DNA of 64,000 bases, taken from assembly GCA_004299845.1 (NCBI GenBank), contig CP036201.1, forward strand, positions 3,596,001 through 3,660,000. The letters run 5' to 3'. The DNA is from Verrucomicrobia bacterium S94 (lineage in GTDB: Bacteria; Verrucomicrobiota; Kiritimatiellia; Kiritimatiellales; Pontiellaceae). Position 1 is the stretch's first letter. Every line of letters begins with the position of its first letter. Made by a program: the position numbers and the translations under genes. The notes beneath the pieces were generated by a model, which searched no databases, was not told where the DNA came from, and saw only the letters and a list, made by a program, of their open reading frames with translations. Shown one piece after another: positions 1 to 7,974 of the stretch.

Positions 1-2
1 TG

Positions 3-617
3 ATGAAGGAAGGCATGATTCTGGCTTCGCGGGGGCTTCCGGATACCGGGAAAAAGATTTTTGAGAGTTTCCCGCTTTTTCCGCTCTGTATGCTCGGCGG
101 CGTGGTGGTTCAGTTGCTCGCGGACCGGCTGGATCCGCACGAACATATGGACGAGGGACTGATGCTGCGCATTCAGAACTGTGCGCTCGATTTTCTGGTG
201 GTTGCGGCAATTGCGACGATCCGTATTGAGGTGGTGGCTCAGCAGTGGGTTCCGATTGTGGTTTTAATTCTGGCGGGCATCGGCTGGAACGTACTGATGC
301 TCACGGTTGTTGCGCGCCGGGCGTTTAAGGATGCCTGGTTTGAGCGCGGAATTGCCGAAATGGGGCAGTCGATGGGGGTGACCGCGACCGGTCTGCTGTT
401 ACTGCGCGTGGTGGATCCGGATTATGAAACCGAAGCTGCGGAGGCGTTTGCCGCCAAACAGCTGCTGCATGAACCGTTTATGGGCGGCGGGCTCTGGACG
501 GGGACCGCTATTCCGCTGCTGGCGCTATGGGGCGGATGGCCGGTTTTCGGCATTGCGGTCGGGGCCATTGCAATCTGGACCGCAGTCCTGTTTATTCTCA
601 ACCGGTGCGCAGTGTGA
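3..617 (+). CDS. Sodium/glutamate symporter (GltS-like), 3' part
   Basis: C-terminal half (about 204 residues) of a GltS-family sodium/glutamate symporter of the inner membrane; family members are usually near 400 residues. The reading frame is open to the window edge, so the true start lies upstream and the first ATG is probably internal. Several hydrophobic helices are visible, as is the family-like stretch around MGQSMGVTATGLLLLR, followed by an insert rich in acidic residues and a conserved-looking PFMGGG segment. Substrate identity (glutamate) is inferred from the family only. The next gene starts about 40 bases downstream on the same strand. Confidence 0.8.
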   Translation: MKEGMILASRGLPDTGKKIFESFPLFPLCMLGGVVVQLLADRLDPHEHMDEGLMLRIQNCALDFLVVAAIATIRIEVVAQQWVPIVVLILAGIGWNVLMLTVVARRAFKDAWFERGIAEMGQSMGVTATGLLLLRVVDPDYETEAAEAFAAKQLLHEPFMGGGLWTGTAIPLLALWGGWPVFGIAVGAIAIWTAVLFILNRCAV

Positions 618-654
618 TATATTTTCGAAGCGATAACGCAGAAGGATGGTAAAT

Positions 655-1374
655 ATGTATAAGATGAAGTTTTTTCTCGCAGCTCTCACGGGTTTGGCTC
701 TCTGTTCTGCAAAAGCAGTGAAGAACGATGAATCGATGGATCTGACGCTGTCCGGATGGGCCGGCTGGATGCGGGGTGCGGTGATGGTGGATGGTCAGAA
801 AGCAAAGATTCATCGGGATTCCATGAACTATTTTGACGATCTGGATTTTGGTTATTCGGGAGAACTTACGCTGCGCGACAGCTCGATAGTGCTGCTGGGT
901 TCTTACGAATATTATGACGGGATTGTATCGGATGTCACTGTAGGCGGGACTCCGGGGTCGCTGGAATCCAGCGAAAATACGTGGTGTCTCGCCATCGGAT
1001 ATCCGCTGGGAAGCGGTAGTTCGACTTTTGACCTGCTGGTCGGGCTTCAGTCGCTGGATATGGATAATACGCTGACCATTGGCGGCACCAAATCCAGTGA
1101 CAGTGAAACACTTTACGATGCAGTGGTGATGTTACGGATGAAGCAGGAGCTGTTCAGTAATTTCTATCTCTATATTCCGTTGATGATGGGAGGAACTTAT
1201 CTGAGCGATTCTGAATTTATCTATGATGCCGGCCTGCAGCTGATGTATCAGTTCGGTCAGTCGTTTGATCTGCGGGTCGGGTATCGGATTACCGGGTATG
1301 ATTTCAGCGATTCCTCGAAGGCAACGGATTTCTATCAGCAGGGCTATACGGTGTCTATCGGGATGACATTTTAG
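655..1374 (+). CDS. Predicted outer-membrane beta-barrel protein
   Basis: About 239 residues. The start at 655 is preferred over the in-frame ATG at 646 because GAAGG at 641-645 is then well spaced. A Sec signal peptide is evident (MYKMKFFLAALTGLALCSAKA). The rest alternates polar and hydrophobic residues, is rich in Gly, Ser, Tyr and Asp, and ends with a beta-strand finishing in Phe (SIGMTF), the usual mark of an outer-membrane barrel. I recognise no specific family or substrate. It stands alone between the symporter and the heat-shock genes. Confidence 0.55.
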   Translation: MYKMKFFLAALTGLALCSAKAVKNDESMDLTLSGWAGWMRGAVMVDGQKAKIHRDSMNYFDDLDFGYSGELTLRDSSIVLLGSYEYYDGIVSDVTVGGTPGSLESSENTWCLAIGYPLGSGSSTFDLLVGLQSLDMDNTLTIGGTKSSDSETLYDAVVMLRMKQELFSNFYLYIPLMMGGTYLSDSEFIYDAGLQLMYQFGQSFDLRVGYRITGYDFSDSSKATDFYQQGYTVSIGMTF

Positions 1375-1419
1375 TAAGGGGCAGTATGTGCAGCCGGTTC
1401 CGATCTGTTCCGGCATAGG

Positions 1420-1448
1420 CTTGAAAGGTGTTCGAAACAGCCCGATTT
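1420..1448 (+). promoter_or_regulatory. Sigma-32-like heat-shock promoter for grpE-dnaJ
   Basis: CTTGAAA at 1420-1426, a 14-base spacer, then CCCGATTT at 1441-1448. This fits the sigma-32 pattern CTTGAAA-N(11-16)-CCCCATNT known from proteobacteria with one mismatch, and lies about 100 bases before grpE. No CIRCE element (TTAGCACTC-N9-GAGTGCTAA) is visible here. Confidence 0.5.
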
Positions 1449-1464
1449 GTCCTGCATTGACCTG

Positions 1465-1492
1465 TTGACAGTTCTTGGGTTTCGCGTATTTT
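1465..1492 (+). promoter_or_regulatory. Sigma-70-like promoter before grpE
   Basis: A perfect -35 box TTGACA (1465-1470), a 16-base spacer and an AT-rich -10 candidate TATTTT (1487-1492). It lies downstream of the heat-shock-like promoter, suggesting basal plus stress-induced transcription of grpE-dnaJ. Confidence 0.45.
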
Positions 1493-1546
1493 TCCAAGCT
1501 CTGGAAATCAAACAGACCCCGCCTTCTGCGGGAAAGGATTTTGACT

Positions 1547-2176
1547 ATGGCTAAAAAAGAAAAGATTCAGGAAGAAGAGCTTAAGGCAGAAGAAGCGATT
1601 GCTGAAGAGGCGGTTGAAGAAACTGCTGAAGAGGCGGTTGAAGAGACGGCTGAAGAAGTGGAAGAGCTTCCGGATACTGAAGTTATTGAAGACGAGGAAA
1701 CGGCTCCTGAGGTCGAGGAAGAGGAGGACGAATCCCTACGCGACCAGTTTGTGCGTCTTCAGGCTGATTTTGCCAATTTCCGGAACCGGACGCAGCGCGA
1801 ACGGGTCGAACTTTATCAGCGTGCCAACGAAGATCTGCTGCTGGAAATTCTGCCGGTACTCGACCATTACGAAATGGGCCTGAAGACGGCTGAAAAGCAC
1901 GATGCCGACAAGGCGGTGGTGGATGGATTTAAAATGGTCTATGACCAGTTCCGGAACGTTCTGAAAAAATTTAATCTCGAGCCGATTGATGCGGTAGGGC
2001 AGGAATTTGACCCCCATAAACACGAGGCACTCACTCATATGCCGTCGGAAAAATATGCGGAGGGAATCTGCTCCGAACAGGTCCGCCGCGGCTATATGTT
2101 CGGCGACAAACTGTTGCGTGCCGCACAGGTTGTCGTCTCTTCGGGGCCTGCCGAAGCCAAAGAAGGTGAGGAATAA
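1547..2176 (+). CDS. grpE: GrpE nucleotide exchange factor
   Basis: GrpE, the cytoplasmic nucleotide-exchange factor of DnaK (209 residues). The start at 1547 is chosen because GGAAAGGA lies at 1531-1538 and the protein then begins MAKKEK; the longer frame from 1475 has no supporting signal. Residues 1 to about 65 are very acidic and low in complexity, with an AEEAVEET repeat. The GrpE core follows (RDQFVRLQADFANFRNRTQRE, the long dimerising helix) and a C-terminal beta domain (GYMFGDKLLRAAQVVVS). dnaJ starts 3 bases after its stop, so the two form an operon. dnaK is not in the window. Confidence 0.95.
   Translation: MAKKEKIQEEELKAEEAIAEEAVEETAEEAVEETAEEVEELPDTEVIEDEETAPEVEEEEDESLRDQFVRLQADFANFRNRTQRERVELYQRANEDLLLEILPVLDHYEMGLKTAEKHDADKAVVDGFKMVYDQFRNVLKKFNLEPIDAVGQEFDPHKHEALTHMPSEKYAEGICSEQVRRGYMFGDKLLRAAQVVVSSGPAEAKEGEE
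1601..1657 (+). repeat. 24-base tandem repeat inside grpE
   Basis: Two near-identical 24-base units (1601-1624 and 1625-1648, differing at two bases) and the start of a third encode repeated AEEAVEET in the acidic N-terminal arm of GrpE. Confidence 0.8.
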
Positions 2177-2179
2177 TTG

Positions 2180-3352
2180 ATGGCTGAAAAACGGGATTAT
2201 TATGAAGTGCTGGGTGTTTCAAAAAATGCCACGGCCGATGAAATCAAAAAAGCCTATCGAAAAGTGGCCATGAAGTATCACCCGGACCGTAATCCGGGCG
2301 ATAAAGAGGCCGAAGAAAAGTTTAAGGAGGCGTCCGAGGCCTATGAAGTGCTGACCGATGCGGATAAAAAAGCGCGGTATGACCAGTTCGGTCATCAGGC
2401 CTTTGCTCCGGGCGGCGGCGGTTTCGGCAACGGTTTTGGCGGCGGTTTTCACGATGCTTCGGATATTTTCGAGCAGGTGTTCGGCGGCGGTTTCAACATT
2501 AATGACCTCTTTGGTGGCGGGGGCGGTGGCCGCCGGCGTTCCAGCGGTCCGGCACGCGGTTCCGACCTGCGGTATGATCTTGATGTTGATTTTGAAGAGG
2601 CGGCCCTTGGTTCGCATCGAACGCTGACCCTTCCGGTGTCGGAAACCTGTAGAAAATGTTCCGGCAGTGGAGCGGAACCGGGAACCTCAAAAACCACCTG
2701 CCCGACCTGCGGCGGGCGCGGCCAGGTTTCGTCGGGCGGCGGGTTTATCCAGTTTTCGCAGACCTGCCCGACCTGCGGCGGGGCCGGCGAAATCATTTCC
2801 CATCCCTGTTCGGCCTGTAACGGAACAGGTAGTATAAAAGAGCGGAAAACCATCAAATTGCGTATTCCTGCGGGTATAGAATCCGGCTCCCGCCAGCGCC
2901 TGCCCGGTAAAGGCGAAGCCGGCGCACGCGGCGGTCCGGCGGGCGATCTGTTCATTGTTTTTCACGTCCGCGATCATGAACTGTTCAAACGCAGCGATCT
3001 TGATATTTATTGCGAAGTTCCGGTGCCGTTCCATATTGCCATGCTTGGCGGTGAAATCCAGGTTCCGACCATTCATGGCGGAGCCAAACTGAAAATTCCG
3101 GCAGGTACCGAAAGCGGAAAAATTTTCCGTCTGCGCGGCCAGGGCGTGCAGGATGCTGCACACGGACACGGCAAGGGCGACCAGCATGTGCAGGTTAAAA
3201 TCGAGGTGCCGACCCGCCTCTCCGGCAAAGAGAAAAAGGCGATGCAGCAGTTGGTGGAACAACTGCACGATAATCATTTCGAAGAGACGATCCGCATGAA
3301 AAAACTCGCGGAAAAATTCTACGAGCGTAAGCGCAAACTCGAATCTGAATAA
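2180..3352 (+). CDS. dnaJ: Chaperone DnaJ (type I Hsp40)
   Basis: DnaJ co-chaperone that stimulates DnaK ATPase activity and binds unfolded protein (390 residues). The start is ATG 2180; a TTG three bases earlier is less likely, and AAGGTGAGG precedes it. Domains in order: J domain (about 4-70) with the HPD motif in YHPDRNPG; Gly/Phe-rich linker (about 75-130); four zinc-binding repeats ([32 protein letters not shown]); C-terminal substrate domains to about 360. All eight zinc cysteines are present. Co-transcribed with grpE. Confidence 0.97.
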   Translation: MAEKRDYYEVLGVSKNATADEIKKAYRKVAMKYHPDRNPGDKEAEEKFKEASEAYEVLTDADKKARYDQFGHQAFAPGGGGFGNGFGGGFHDASDIFEQVFGGGFNINDLFGGGGGGRRRSSGPARGSDLRYDLDVDFEEAALGSHRTLTLPVSETCRKCSGSGAEPGTSKTTCPTCGGRGQVSSGGGFIQFSQTCPTCGGAGEIISHPCSACNGTGSIKERKTIKLRIPAGIESGSRQRLPGKGEAGARGGPAGDLFIVFHVRDHELFKRSDLDIYCEVPVPFHIAMLGGEIQVPTIHGGAKLKIPAGTESGKIFRLRGQGVQDAAHGHGKGDQHVQVKIEVPTRLSGKEKKAMQQLVEQLHDNHFEETIRMKKLAEKFYERKRKLESE

Positions 3353-3421
3353 GTGTTGATGCGATAACTGGATCAACCGGGGCTTCCGCATTCGGTGTTA
3401 CCCGTTATCGAGTCCGAAAAA

Positions 3422-4135
3422 ATGCGGATAAATTCATTAGTTGATGCGGCGGAACTGGAGAAGGAGATCGCGCTTCTTTCTCCGGAGGAATCGCATCATC
3501 TTGCCCGTGTACTCCGGGTGCTTCCCGGACAGGAAATAACGCTGTTTGACGGGCAGGGCGGTGTTGCCGAAGGCCTGATTGAAACGGTTTCAAAAACAGC
3601 CGTCGAAGTCCGTATTTCCAGCCGGAGGAAGGTGCCGGAACCTGAAATCGGAATTGATCTGATTCAGGCGGTTCCGAAACCTGACCGTTGGGAACTGGTA
3701 CTGCAGAAGGCGGTGGAGCTGGGCGCAACGACAATTCAGCCCGTATTGACGAAACACACCGCCTTTCGCCCCAACCCGAAAAAGCAGGATCGGTGGAATA
3801 AAATTGTGCTCAATGCGGCGCAGCAGTGCGAAGTACGCTGGCTGCCGGATCTTCGGCCGCTGGCGGCATATGAGTCGGTTCTTCCGGCTCTTGGGCACTA
3901 TGATCTCGTACTGATCGGTTCGCTGTATGAAGGGGCAAAGCCTTTCCGGGAAGTCCCGGTGGCAGGGAAATCGCGCGTTGCCCTGCTGATCGGTCCCGAG
4001 GGGGATTTTACAGAAACTGAAGTGCAGGCGGCCGTCGATGCCGGAGCGGTTCCGGTTTCTTTCGGCGAGCGGATACTGCGGACGGAAACCGCCGCAATTT
4101 TTGGTTTAAGCGTACTGGCCTATGAGCTACTTTAA
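3422..4135 (+). CDS. rsmE: 16S rRNA m3U1498 methyltransferase RsmE
   Basis: RsmE methylates N3 of U1498 in 16S rRNA with S-adenosylmethionine and has a SPOUT knotted fold. From the ATG at 3422 the protein has 237 residues; an in-frame GTG at 3395 would add nine poorly supported residues. N-terminal PUA-like part (SHHLARVLRVLPGQEITLFDG), middle segment VPKPDRWELVLQKAVELGA, and the C-terminal SAM-binding knot with LLIGPEGDFTETE and LGERILRTETA-like FGERILRTETAA are typical. It follows dnaJ by about 70 bases, an arrangement seen in many bacteria. Confidence 0.95.
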   Translation: MRINSLVDAAELEKEIALLSPEESHHLARVLRVLPGQEITLFDGQGGVAEGLIETVSKTAVEVRISSRRKVPEPEIGIDLIQAVPKPDRWELVLQKAVELGATTIQPVLTKHTAFRPNPKKQDRWNKIVLNAAQQCEVRWLPDLRPLAAYESVLPALGHYDLVLIGSLYEGAKPFREVPVAGKSRVALLIGPEGDFTETEVQAAVDAGAVPVSFGERILRTETAAIFGLSVLAYELL

Positions 4136-4171
4136 ACCCTTCTGATTTTAAACCGAAATGGACTCCGATTT

Positions 4172-5026
4172 ATGAAAACGACTGTTGTTGCACTGGCAAA
4201 CCAGAAGGGGGGCGTGGGGAAAACCACCACGGCGATCAACTTTTCAGCCTGTCTGGCGGAAAAACGTAAAAAGGTGCTGTTGATCGATCTTGATCCGCAG
4301 GCGAATGCCACGAGCGGCCTCGGTTTGGAAAAGAGTGCGGGGGCCAGTATTTTTCCCGCTCTTCTGGGAGAGACCGACGGAATGAGCCTGATTCAGGAAA
4401 CCGGCATCAAAAACCTCGACATCATTCCTTCCGAGCTGGATCTGGCGGGTGCGGAAATCGCCATTGCCCGGGAAGAGGATTATCTGCACCGTCTGCAGAA
4501 AGCACTGGCTCCGGTGATAGAGAGCGGAACGTATGATTATATCATCATGGACTGTCCGCCATCGCTGGGCATTCTGTTTATGAATGCGCTGAATATCGCT
4601 CACGAAGTCATTATTCCGATTCAGTGTGAATACCTCGCGCTCGAAGGGCTGGGTGTGATGGTCGATATCGTAAATCAGATTTCCGAAGCCGGGAACCCGA
4701 ATCTGCATATCAGCGGCATTCTGATGACGATGTATAATGTCAGCACCAACCTTTCACAGCAGGTGGTTCAGGAAGTGGTGAAACATTTCGGCGATCGGGT
4801 TTTTGAAACACTTATTCCGAGAAATGTTCGCCTTTCTGAAGCGCCCAGTTTCGGCAAACCGGTCATAGAATACGATCCGCACTGCGTCGGTTCGGCCGCT
4901 TATCGTAATCTCGCGAAGGAATTCATTAAGCGGCGTAAAAAGGATGCCGCGCGGGCGACGGAAGCCGTGCCGCAGCTGTCTGATATTGTGACCTCAGAAG
5001 AGGATCATTCCGATACTTCGGATTAA
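4172..5026 (+). CDS. ParA/Soj-type chromosome-partitioning ATPase
   Basis: ParA family ATPase (284 residues), which binds DNA in its ATP form and positions the chromosome origin or other cargo with a ParB partner. The deviant Walker A motif KGGVGKTT is at residues 12-19, the Walker A' DLDPQ near 41 and Walker B MDCPPS near 127. The C-terminal tail after about 255 is charged and less conserved. No parB gene follows. The next gene is convergent and overlaps its end by 4 bases. The ribosome-binding site is weak. Confidence 0.9.
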   Translation: MKTTVVALANQKGGVGKTTTAINFSACLAEKRKKVLLIDLDPQANATSGLGLEKSAGASIFPALLGETDGMSLIQETGIKNLDIIPSELDLAGAEIAIAREEDYLHRLQKALAPVIESGTYDYIIMDCPPSLGILFMNALNIAHEVIIPIQCEYLALEGLGVMVDIVNQISEAGNPNLHISGILMTMYNVSTNLSQQVVQEVVKHFGDRVFETLIPRNVRLSEAPSFGKPVIEYDPHCVGSAAYRNLAKEFIKRRKKDAARATEAVPQLSDIVTSEEDHSDTSD

Positions 5027-6012
5027 CCGGATTTCCGGAATTCGCGCGGGGTTTTTCCATACTGTTTTTTAAAGGCGGTTGCAAAATACTGGCTGGTGGA
5101 GAAGCCGCATTCCATGGCGATATCGGTAACGCTTTTATCTGTTTTCAGCAGTTGCGCCGCAGCGTCGAGCCGGAGCTGATTGAGATACTGCTGCGGCGTC
5201 AGATTGGTAAGCTGTCTGCAATAGTGCACAAATCGTGTAACACCGAGCCCGCAGCTTTCCGCCATCGATTCCAGCGTCCATTCATCGGCATAGCTGGCTT
5301 TCAGCGATTCCAGAAACAGTTCAACACTGCGCTGAGCATCAGTGAGTGATTTGGTTCGGGACACGTTCTGGTCGCGGAAGAGATCCAGCAGGTGGAGCAG
5401 CAGTTCGTTGGTATAGACGGCCAGACGGGATAGGCTTTTCCGGTCGCGGGTGGTGGTGCCGATCTGCCGGAAACAGTCGCGAATTTCGTTGCCGGCATTC
5501 CAGACGGGCTGTTCGTTTTCACGCAGACAGGCGGTCAGTTCCGCAAGGTCGTCCGGCAGAATCACCAGCCAATCCGGCCATTTCCATTCCTGATGCGGCT
5601 GCCGGACGCCGACATCGATAATGATCCAGTGGAGTTTTCCGATGCCGATGTTCGGGTTTCCGAGCCGGTGCGGCTGCCAGGGGCGGGTAATGGAGAAATC
5701 GCCGGGAGTAAGGATGAGTTCTTTGTTATCCACACAGAACGGCATGGAACCGGTTTCGAGAAAACTGAGTTCGATGCCTTCATTCCGGTGCCAGGGGAGG
5801 CCCCAGTTCTGCTGCTGTTTGGCATCCCAGTAGCCCAGGGAGCGTAATCCGGGAAGAATAGATCCGGGAATCGGTTCGCCGGGATAGTTGCCGCGGCCCA
5901 GTGCTGCCAGTTCAAGTTCGCCGTTGTGCACAGCGTCGATCAGGGGATCGCAGGAGTCGGCATGATAGGTCTTTCCCTGCTCCCGATAGATTGGGGCATA
6001 TTGTTGCGTCAT
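5023..6012 (-). CDS. AraC-family transcriptional regulator
   Basis: AraC-type activator of 329 residues. The N-terminal cupin-like ligand domain (about 70-180) carries HRNEGIELSFLETG and LTPGDFSITRPWQPH. The C-terminal double helix-turn-helix (about 235-327) carries SVTDIAMECGFSTSQYFATAFKK and ends GKTPREFRKSG. The ligand is unknown, but this architecture commonly senses sugars. It starts only 17 bases after the RES toxin stop on the same strand, so it may be read with the toxin-antitoxin pair. Its 3' end overlaps the end of parA by 4 bases, tail to tail. Confidence 0.9.
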   Translation of the reverse strand: MTQQYAPIYREQGKTYHADSCDPLIDAVHNGELELAALGRGNYPGEPIPGSILPGLRSLGYWDAKQQQNWGLPWHRNEGIELSFLETGSMPFCVDNKELILTPGDFSITRPWQPHRLGNPNIGIGKLHWIIIDVGVRQPHQEWKWPDWLVILPDDLAELTACLRENEQPVWNAGNEIRDCFRQIGTTTRDRKSLSRLAVYTNELLLHLLDLFRDQNVSRTKSLTDAQRSVELFLESLKASYADEWTLESMAESCGLGVTRFVHYCRQLTNLTPQQYLNQLRLDAAAQLLKTDKSVTDIAMECGFSTSQYFATAFKKQYGKTPREFRKSG

Positions 6013-6029
6013 AGTCTTTTTATACCCGC

Positions 6030-6500
6030 TTATTTCAGTTTGTCCAATACCCGCGGATCGACCGGAAGGTCTACGGGCTCGCCGATTTCCAGAGATTGGA
6101 AATCCGGATGCACCGGGTTCAGCAGGATATTGGACTCAATGGGGACGATGGCACTCGGAACCCGAAGCGCCGGCGAACTTTGGTTTCGCAGCCAGTTGTT
6201 GCCCGAAAGCAGGGTGGCCGGATGGGGAAGCGGGCTGTTCCAGTCGGGGGGCAGTGCAGCAGTATCGATGGCTTCGATTTTTTTCTCAGGAACCCGGATT
6301 GGGATGGCTTTATAAAGGTTCAGCGTTTCCTTGAATTCAAGGTGAACGATGATTTCGAGGAGGGAGAGAGACAGCGATTCGGCCGTGTAAATTACGGCAA
6401 AGCCCTCGGAGTTCCAGCGGCCGCCGGCGAGCCGGGCGCCTTCGCCGCTGAACGCGTCGGCCAGATAGGCCGAATGAACCAGTCGCCAGCAGATCAGCAT
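6030..6500 (-). CDS. RES-domain toxin
   Basis: RES family toxin (156 residues) of a RES-Xre type II toxin-antitoxin system; characterised members degrade or modify cellular NAD+. The RES core GGRWNSEGFAVIYTAESLSL and the following LLEIIVHLE carry the conserved Arg, Tyr and Glu expected for the fold, and the Arg-Leu-Val-His start (CWRLVHSAY) is typical. It lies 12 bases downstream of the antitoxin gene on the same strand. NAD+ as target is known for the family and not shown here. Confidence 0.88.
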   Translation of the reverse strand: MLICWRLVHSAYLADAFSGEGARLAGGRWNSEGFAVIYTAESLSLSLLEIIVHLEFKETLNLYKAIPIRVPEKKIEAIDTAALPPDWNSPLPHPATLLSGNNWLRNQSSPALRVPSAIVPIESNILLNPVHPDFQSLEIGEPVDLPVDPRVLDKLK

Positions 6501-6512
6501 AGAAATTTCCGC

Positions 6513-6968
6513 TTAATAAAAGACGCCGTGGCCGATGCGGCGCAACTGTTTTTCAACTTCCTGGGCACCGGGTTCGGTGTCCGCATAATTGAGCGGGGTC
6601 AGCCCGCCGAAAATTGCTTTCGGTGCGGCAAACCAGCGGCGCGTCAGTTCCGGATCCTGGAAAAGATTCAGCCCGATCTGGAAGAGACGCGCGAGGCGGT
6701 AAACCCGTTCAGACTCATCCACATTCAGCCGGCCGCTCTGTTTCCGGCGGGCGAGGGTGCGCATATTGATATTCAGCGTGGCCGCCAGCTCGGCGGCGGT
6801 TACTCCGAATTCAGCGCGCAGCTTTTCAAAACTGGCTGCCGGCAGGCCTTTTTTAATTTTACGGATCACCTGTTCGCGGCTGTCCACCCGGCCGAAAAGA
6901 GCTGCAGGTTCTTCGACCATCAGGGCGCGGTTTTTTTCTGCAGTTGGATATATTACAGGTTCTTTCAT
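6513..6968 (-). CDS. Xre/DUF2384-type antitoxin
   Basis: Antitoxin partner (151 residues) of the RES toxin. The middle part has a Xre-like helix-turn-helix (FGVTAAELAATLNINMRTLARRK). The C-terminal part is a DUF2384 (MbcA/ParS) toxin-binding domain with LTRRWFAAPKAIFGGLTPLNYADTEPG in shortened form and the usual tail ending HGVFY. AGGAG sits just before the ATG at 6968. The palindrome immediately upstream is a good candidate autorepression site. Confidence 0.88.
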   Translation of the reverse strand: MKEPVIYPTAEKNRALMVEEPAALFGRVDSREQVIRKIKKGLPAASFEKLRAEFGVTAAELAATLNINMRTLARRKQSGRLNVDESERVYRLARLFQIGLNLFQDPELTRRWFAAPKAIFGGLTPLNYADTEPGAQEVEKQLRRIGHGVFY

Positions 6969-6979
6969 CAGGATCTCCT

Positions 6980-7010
6980 GTCATCTGACATTATTTATAT
7001 GACAAATGAC
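6980..7010. promoter_or_regulatory. Palindromic operator of the RES-Xre operon
   Basis: Imperfect 31-base palindrome centred at 6995; 10 of the 12 outer base pairs match (GTCAT-TG-CAT left, mirrored ATG-CA-ATGAC right). It lies directly upstream of the antitoxin ribosome-binding site, where Xre-type antitoxins usually bind to repress their own operon. Confidence 0.5.
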
Positions 7011-7091
7011 CTGGATGTGCAACGTGTTAAATGTTCAATATCCTTCAATGCAGGGATCGGAACGACGGTGCTCGATCATTGTGCTAGCTTC

Positions 7092-7106
7092 TTCCAATCA
7101 TTGGAA
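7092..7106. promoter_or_regulatory. Perfect 15-base palindrome before the sugar isomerase gene
   Basis: TTCCAATCATTGGAA is a perfect palindrome around a central C. It ends where the ribosome-binding site AAAAGGAG begins and lies 12 bases before the start at 7119. It could be an operator or a small mRNA hairpin affecting translation. Confidence 0.35.
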
Positions 7107-7118
7107 AAGGAGCTTGAG

Positions 7119-7961
7119 ATGAAGATTGGATGCTTTGCACTTGTACAACCGTTTCTGCCGGTAGCGGAACAGTTGAAACGGATTAAGGAAATGGGCGTTG
7201 ATTATGCGGACGTCACCGACAGCCACGACGGCGGAAGTCTGGGAGTGGAATACGGTTTTGCCGAAAGCCTGAGCCTGGATTCACACCCGGCGAAAATCAG
7301 ACAGATGGCTGCCGATGCGGGGATTGAACTGACGGCTTTCTGTGCTCACGCCAATCTGCTGGATCCTGTTTCGCCGGATATTTATTCCACGCACCAGATC
7401 ATCAAAGCGGTTCGTCTTGCCGCTGAATGCGGCATTAATCATGTCATTACCACGGAAGGTGATCCGAAAACGGAATTCGGCCACAATCTCACACCGGAAG
7501 AACGCATTTTTGCGATCACTGAACGCCTGCATGTTCCGATTCAGTGGGCAGAGGAACTGGGGGTTAAACTGCTGATTGAGCCGCATGGTATTGTGACCGA
7601 CAATGTTGATCAGATGGAAAAGCTGCTGGATAAACTGGGGCATGAAGATTCCGTTGGAATCTGTCTCGATACGGGCAACAGCTGGCTCGGCGGCGCGGAA
7701 CCGCTTGATTTTATCAAACGGTTCGGAACCCGTATCCAGCATGTGCACTGGAAAGATATGCCGGAAGAGTGGGTGGAAAAACGCGGAAAAGAATTCGGCT
7801 GCGGTATGGCGGTTATTCCGCTGGGCGACGGTGTGATTGACATCCCTGCAATTGTCGATGAATTAAAATCAATTGGTTTTGACGGGGCCACTACGCTGGA
7901 AATTGCCGGCGAAGAAAACATAAAAACATCCATTGAACGCCTGCGCGGCTGGATTGGATAA
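7119..7961 (+). CDS. Sugar phosphate isomerase/epimerase (TIM barrel)
   Basis: Xylose-isomerase-like TIM-barrel protein (PF01261 type, 280 residues), probably a metal-dependent sugar or keto-sugar isomerase/epimerase in the cytoplasm, as no signal peptide is visible. The start at 7119 follows AAAAGGAG; the upstream in-frame extension overlaps the opposite-strand toxin-antitoxin genes and has no support. Typical metal and substrate segments are present: ELTAFCAHANL, LLIEPHGI, VGICLDTGNSWLGG, IQHVHWKD and a final TTLEIAGEE. An exported Gfo/Idh/MocA oxidoreductase follows after 13 bases, so the two likely act on related sugars. Confidence 0.85.
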   Translation: MKIGCFALVQPFLPVAEQLKRIKEMGVDYADVTDSHDGGSLGVEYGFAESLSLDSHPAKIRQMAADAGIELTAFCAHANLLDPVSPDIYSTHQIIKAVRLAAECGINHVITTEGDPKTEFGHNLTPEERIFAITERLHVPIQWAEELGVKLLIEPHGIVTDNVDQMEKLLDKLGHEDSVGICLDTGNSWLGGAEPLDFIKRFGTRIQHVHWKDMPEEWVEKRGKEFGCGMAVIPLGDGVIDIPAIVDELKSIGFDGATTLEIAGEENIKTSIERLRGWIG

Positions 7962-7974
7962 GGAGATAAATTGT

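Noticed and set aside
1375-1546. CIRCE element before grpE
   Set aside because: The TTAGCACTC/GAGTGCTAA repeat was looked for and not found; a sigma-32-like motif is present instead.
7032-7041. TGTTCAATAT shared by the leaders at 7032-7041 and 27839-27848
   Set aside because: A ten-base AT-rich match seen twice, at different distances from the starts, may well be chance.
6096-7118. In-frame extension of the sugar isomerase to 621 residues
   Set aside because: It lies opposite the toxin-antitoxin genes, has no ribosome-binding site and no family-like sequence; ATG 7119 with AAAAGGAG is the clear start.
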